From assembly GCF_030812785.1 (NCBI RefSeq), contig NZ_JAUSTJ010000002.1, positions 682,001-746,000 of the forward strand: DNA of 64,000 nucleotides. The letters run 5' to 3'. Positions 61,258-64,000 of this stretch are shown here, in pieces. Below the pieces are notes generated by a model that was not told the DNA's origin, made no database searches, and worked only from the letters and a program-made list of their open reading frames with translations. A program made the translations under genes and the position numbers. This stretch comes from Sphingomonas kyeonggiensis. GTDB lineage: Bacteria; Pseudomonadota; Alphaproteobacteria; Sphingomonadales; Sphingomonadaceae. Numbering within the stretch: the stretch's first letter is position 1; the number at the start of each line of letters is the position of its first letter.

Positions 61258-61742
61258 AGCGCCAGCGCGTAGAAGCGCGTATCCACCATCATCCGCGGGA
61301 AGGTTGGCGGCAGCAGTGCCGAATCGACCGGCTGGAAGCCGTTGCGCGCGTAGAAGCGATGGGCGGCGAGGAAGCGGTCGGTGGTGCCCAGATAGAGGCG
61401 CGACAGGCGCCAAGCCCGAGCATGATCGAGCAGGGTGTCGAGCAGCGCGCGGGCCAGGCCGCCGGTACCGCGATAGCCGGGGTGAACGAACATCTTGCGC
61501 AACGCCGCCGCCCCGTCGCCAATGTCCCGGAGCCCGATCGTGCCGACAATCTCGCCACCCGGTGCCTGGGCGACCCAGAAGTCGCCGGCGTCGCGCTGGT
61601 AGAAATCGGGGATCTCGTGGAGGTCGGGCTGGTCCTCCGCGGTGATCGCGATGCCGAACTCGTCATTCTGGATCGATACGATCAGTGCGGTCACGCCGTC
61701 CCGATCGGCGGGCACGAAACGCCGTATTGCTGCCTTGTCCAT
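61254..61742 (-). CDS. GNAT family N-acetyltransferase
   Basis: The 162-residue protein has the GNAT fold with the acetyl-CoA pyrophosphate loop in HPGYRGTGGLARALLDTL and the last strand and helix LYLGTTDRFLAAHRFYARNGF. The substrate is unknown. It is convergent with the ferredoxin gene and overlaps it by four bases at the 3' ends, so no terminator separates them. Confidence 0.92.
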   Translation of the reverse strand: MDKAAIRRFVPADRDGVTALIVSIQNDEFGIAITAEDQPDLHEIPDFYQRDAGDFWVAQAPGGEIVGTIGLRDIGDGAAALRKMFVHPGYRGTGGLARALLDTLLDHARAWRLSRLYLGTTDRFLAAHRFYARNGFQPVDSALLPPTFPRMMVDTRFYALAL

Positions 61743-61872
61743 CGCGGCGGGCTAGCACCGGGGGAGGGCGGAAGCGATGGCGCAGGGGCCTGTCGCCAGA
61801 TTTAACACATTGCGGCAACGAACCAGACATTCAGGCGCCCGCAATCCGTCTCGTTTCAGGATCGTGCATGGA

Positions 61873-61892
61873 ACCGAAACGATCGTTCCGGT
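61873..61892. promoter_or_regulatory. Palindrome upstream of the small basic secreted protein gene
   Basis: The sequence accgaaacgatcgttccggt is a near-perfect dyad around a perfect ten-base core aacgatcgtt. It lies about 50 bases before the start codon and may be an operator. The regulator is unknown. Confidence 0.3.
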
Positions 61893-61938
61893 TTCCGCCC
61901 ATGCGGGTCTTTCCCCCGCCAGCAGGAGAGAGAACACC

Positions 61939-62163
61939 ATGAAACTGCTTCCGATCCTCGCGGCCGCTGCCGCCGCGACGCTTGCCCTTCCGGCCGCCAA
62001 TGCCGCCGCTGCTCCGGCGGCCCCGGCTGTCGCGGCGAAGGCCGAGTTCCAGCACCACCGTCCGCATGCGCGCAAGCGCGTCTATTGGCGCAACGTCTGC
62101 AAGACCACCTGGCGCCATGGCCACCGCCAGCGCGTGTGCCGCAAGGTCCGTTACTGGCGTTAA
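61939..62163 (+). CDS. Small basic secreted protein of unknown function, 74 residues
   Basis: The product has a signal peptide (KLLPILAAAAAATLALPAANA) and an Ala-rich start of the mature part. A basic region follows, rich in Arg and His with two cysteines (YWRNVCKTTWRHGHRQRVC and KVRYWR). The C-terminal basic/aromatic region could bind nucleic acid, metal or polyanions, but this is not proven. AGGAGA is well placed before the ATG. A terminator-like hairpin follows. Confidence 0.7.
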   Translation: MKLLPILAAAAAATLALPAANAAAAPAAPAVAAKAEFQHHRPHARKRVYWRNVCKTTWRHGHRQRVCRKVRYWR

Positions 62164-62170
62164 TTTCCCG

Positions 62171-62198
62171 GGGCGGGAGCGTGCCTGCGTTCCCGCCC
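62171..62198 (+). terminator. Terminator hairpin after the small basic secreted protein gene
   Basis: Arms gggcgggagcg and cgttcccgccc (one G-T pair) enclose a six-base loop, followed by ttgcct. It lies seven bases after the stop codon and just before the ffs promoter. Confidence 0.55.
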
Positions 62199-62227
62199 TT
62201 GCCTAACCGTCTGACTTTGCCCATATG
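62199..62227 (+). promoter_or_regulatory. Candidate promoter of ffs
   Basis: TTGCCT and CATATG are separated by 17 bases. The start of transcription predicted near 62233 coincides with the 5' end of the SRP RNA deduced from base pairing. The hexamers are only moderately close to consensus. Confidence 0.45.
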
Positions 62228-62230
62228 CGC

Positions 62231-62326
62231 CGCGGGAGTCGGGCGGACGTAGTCGTCGCCAACCTGGTCAGATCGGGAACGAAGCAGCCACAACGATTTC
62301 GCTGCGGGTCGTTCCGGCTCCCACCT
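62231..62326 (+). ncRNA. ffs: Signal recognition particle RNA (4.5S, ffs)
   Basis: The bacterial small SRP RNA binds Ffh and targets membrane proteins. The conserved apical part reads GGTCAGATCGGGAACGAAGC, followed by AGCC, with a GGAA tetraloop and the AGCAGCC internal loop. The ends pair as GGGAGTCGG with CCGGCTCCC. In place of the common TCC-GGAA-GGA the stem reads TCG-GGAA-CGA, a base-pair swap that keeps pairing. Its position just before dnaX is common in bacteria. Ends are estimated from pairing. Confidence 0.88.
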
Positions 62327-62412
62327 TTCCGCACATCGACAGCCTGTCTAACCGCCTTTGCCGCGAGCATCGGCTTGGACGTGGCGGTTGGAACACGCTA
62401 GGAACGGACGGC

Positions 62413-64000
62413 ATGTCCGATTCCCTGCTTGGCCTCGACGAACCCCCGCAGCCGCGCGACAACGCCTATCGGGTGCTGGCGCGTAAATACCGGCCGCAGA
62501 CCTTTTCCGAGCTGATCGGGCAGGATGCGATGGTCACCACGCTGGGCAACGCGATCAAGCGCGACCGGCTGGCGCATGCCTTCCTGCTCACGGGCGTCCG
62601 CGGGGTCGGCAAGACCTCGACCGCGCGGCTGATCGCCAAGGCGCTCAATTGTATCGGCCCGGACGGGCAGGGTGGGCCGACCATCGATCCGTGCGGCATC
62701 TGCGAGCCTTGCCGGGCGATCGCGGAAGGCCGCCATATCGACGTGATCGAGATGGACGCCGCGTCGCACACCGGCGTCGACGATGTCCGTGAGATCATCG
62801 AGGCGTCGCGCTATTCGGCGGTGTCGGCGCGCTACAAGATCTACATCATCGACGAAGTCCATATGCTGTCGAAGAGCGCGTTCAACGCGCTGCTCAAGAC
62901 GCTCGAGGAGCCACCGGCGCATGTGAAGTTCCTGTTCGCCACGACCGAGGTGAACAAGGTGCCGGTGACGGTACTGTCGCGCTGTCAGCGTTTCGACCTG
63001 CGCCGGATCCCGGCCGAGCTGCTCGCCGAGCATTTCGCCAGGGTGACGCAGGCCGAAGGCTTCGAGGCGGAGCCCGAGGCGCTGGCGCTGATCGCTAGGG
63101 CGGCCGAAGGCTCGGCGCGCGACGGCCTCTCGATCCTCGACCAGGCCATCGCGCATGCGGGGCTGGAAGGCGAGGGGGTGAAGGCCGACGCCGTGCGCCA
63201 CATGCTTGGCCTGTCCGATCGCGGCGCGATCCGCACCCTGTTCGGCCTGCTGCTCGAAGGTGATGCCGCGGGTGCGCTTGCCTCGCTGCGCGGGCAGTAT
63301 GATCTTGGCGTCGATCCGCAGGCGGTGCTGCGCACGCTGCTGGAGACGGTGCACGCGGTGACGCTCGCCAAGCTTGGCACCCAGGCCAGTTCGGGCCAGT
63401 CTGCCGAGGAGCTGAAGGCGCTCGAGCGCTGGGCGGCCGGGCTGAGCTTCCCGGCGCTGCATCGCCTTTGGCAGCTGGTGCTGCGGGGGCATGACGAAGT
63501 GGCGAAGGCGGTGCTGCCGATCGAGGCGGCGGAGATGGCGCTGCTGCGCGTCATTCATGCCTCGCAATTGCCCGATCCGGGCGAGCTCGCCCGCCAGATC
63601 GCCAGCGGCAGCGTCACCATCTCGGGCGGTGCTGCGCCGGCTGCAGCCCCCGGGCCGAACGGCTCGGCGATGCCGACCTCGCTGGGGCAGCTCGCCGATT
63701 ATCTGGAGGAGAAGCGCCGCTTCCAGCTGGCGACCCAGGTGCGGGACTATCTCCGCCCGGTGCGCTTCGAGGGCACCGAGGTCGAGTTTGCCGCGGCGCG
63801 ACCGCTGCCGTTCGATTTCATCAAGGAGCTGGGCGCCGCGCTCAAGGAGCTGACCGGCACCAATTGGAAGCTCCAATGCGTTGACGTGCCGGCCCAGGCG
63901 ATGACATTGCGCGAGGAGCAGGCGGCGAACGAGCAGGCCGAGCGCGATGCGGTGCTCAACTCGCCGATGGTCGCCGCCGCGATGCAAGCCTTTCCCGATG
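62413..64000 (+). CDS. dnaX: DNA polymerase III subunit gamma/tau (partial, runs off the window)
   Basis: DnaX forms the clamp-loader motor of the replicative polymerase. The visible 529 residues cover the AAA+ ATPase part and beyond. Motifs are ARKYRPQTFSELIGQD, Walker A GVRGVGKTS (Lys67), the zinc-module cysteines (NCIGPD and PCGICEPC), Walker B IYIIDEVHML with KTLEEPP after it, and the sensor SRCQRFDLRRI. After about residue 370 comes a tau-like segment. The ATG at 62413 is followed by an acidic stretch before the conserved start. It ends beyond base 64000, so the C-terminus is missing. Confidence 0.97.
   Translation, partial: MSDSLLGLDEPPQPRDNAYRVLARKYRPQTFSELIGQDAMVTTLGNAIKRDRLAHAFLLTGVRGVGKTSTARLIAKALNCIGPDGQGGPTIDPCGICEPCRAIAEGRHIDVIEMDAASHTGVDDVREIIEASRYSAVSARYKIYIIDEVHMLSKSAFNALLKTLEEPPAHVKFLFATTEVNKVPVTVLSRCQRFDLRRIPAELLAEHFARVTQAEGFEAEPEALALIARAAEGSARDGLSILDQAIAHAGLEGEGVKADAVRHMLGLSDRGAIRTLFGLLLEGDAAGALASLRGQYDLGVDPQAVLRTLLETVHAVTLAKLGTQASSGQSAEELKALERWAAGLSFPALHRLWQLVLRGHDEVAKAVLPIEAAEMALLRVIHASQLPDPGELARQIASGSVTISGGAAPAAAPGPNGSAMPTSLGQLADYLEEKRRFQLATQVRDYLRPVRFEGTEVEFAAARPLPFDFIKELGAALKELTGTNWKLQCVDVPAQAMTLREEQAANEQAERDAVLNSPMVAAAMQAFPD

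Overview
The window is high-GC alphaproteobacterial chromosome. The alanine dehydrogenase/Lrp pair, System I cytochrome c maturation genes, TonB receptors, a DHS-like polyamine enzyme and above all an exosortase A (XrtA/PEP-CTERM) exopolysaccharide locus point to a sphingomonad (Sphingomonas or a close relative). This assignment rests on gene content alone. No plasmid, phage, transposase or CRISPR signal was seen.

Layout. 1-1.6 kb: an ECF41 sigma factor coupled to the tail of an upstream gene, then a small lipoprotein. 1.7-6.5 kb: an overlapping ccmCDEFGHI operon for cytochrome c maturation. 6.7-15.5 kb: alanine dehydrogenase with a divergent Lrp regulator, a LysR regulator, a cupin protein, a GH31 glycosidase, the Kup potassium transporter and a 2H phosphoesterase. 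15.5-16.8 kb: a CAU-anticodon tRNA and thioredoxin reductase. 16.9-21.4 kb: XrtA accessory module, with hydrolases 1 and 2 and an acyl carrier protein leftward, and acyl-CoA ligase and PLP decarboxylase rightward. 21.5-34.5 kb: unrelated genes (Rnk-like factor, beta-propeller protein, MFS transporter, XRE regulator, two TonB receptors, a run of small secreted orphans). 35.0-48.2 kb: the main XrtA exopolysaccharide operon (export lipoprotein, chain-length protein, tyrosine kinase, outer-membrane protein, ATPase, deacetylase, FemAB protein, glycosyltransferase, XrtA, amidotransferase), followed by two secreted orphans. 49.6-55.2 kb: MAPEG/TetR, an ECF42 sigma factor with its DGPF-domain partner, and a polyamine pair. 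55.3-64 kb: a threonine dehydratase-like enzyme, two membrane microproteins, hydrolases, two tandem cysteine desulfurases with a ferredoxin, a GNAT protein, a small basic secreted protein, the SRP RNA and the start of dnaX.

How it works together. The two XrtA clusters should cooperate. The 35-48 kb operon assembles, modifies and exports a polysaccharide and carries the transpeptidase that processes PEP-CTERM proteins. The 17-21 kb module looks like a small acyl/amine pathway of unknown product. Its divergent promoter region carries a palindrome that also fits the -24/-12 layout of a sigma-54 promoter.

The most unusual structural feature is a family of palindromic REPIN-like elements: eleven paired copies and one half copy, five of the pairs in or just upstream of the main XrtA operon. 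One of them is inserted in frame in the tyrosine-kinase gene and is read as protein.
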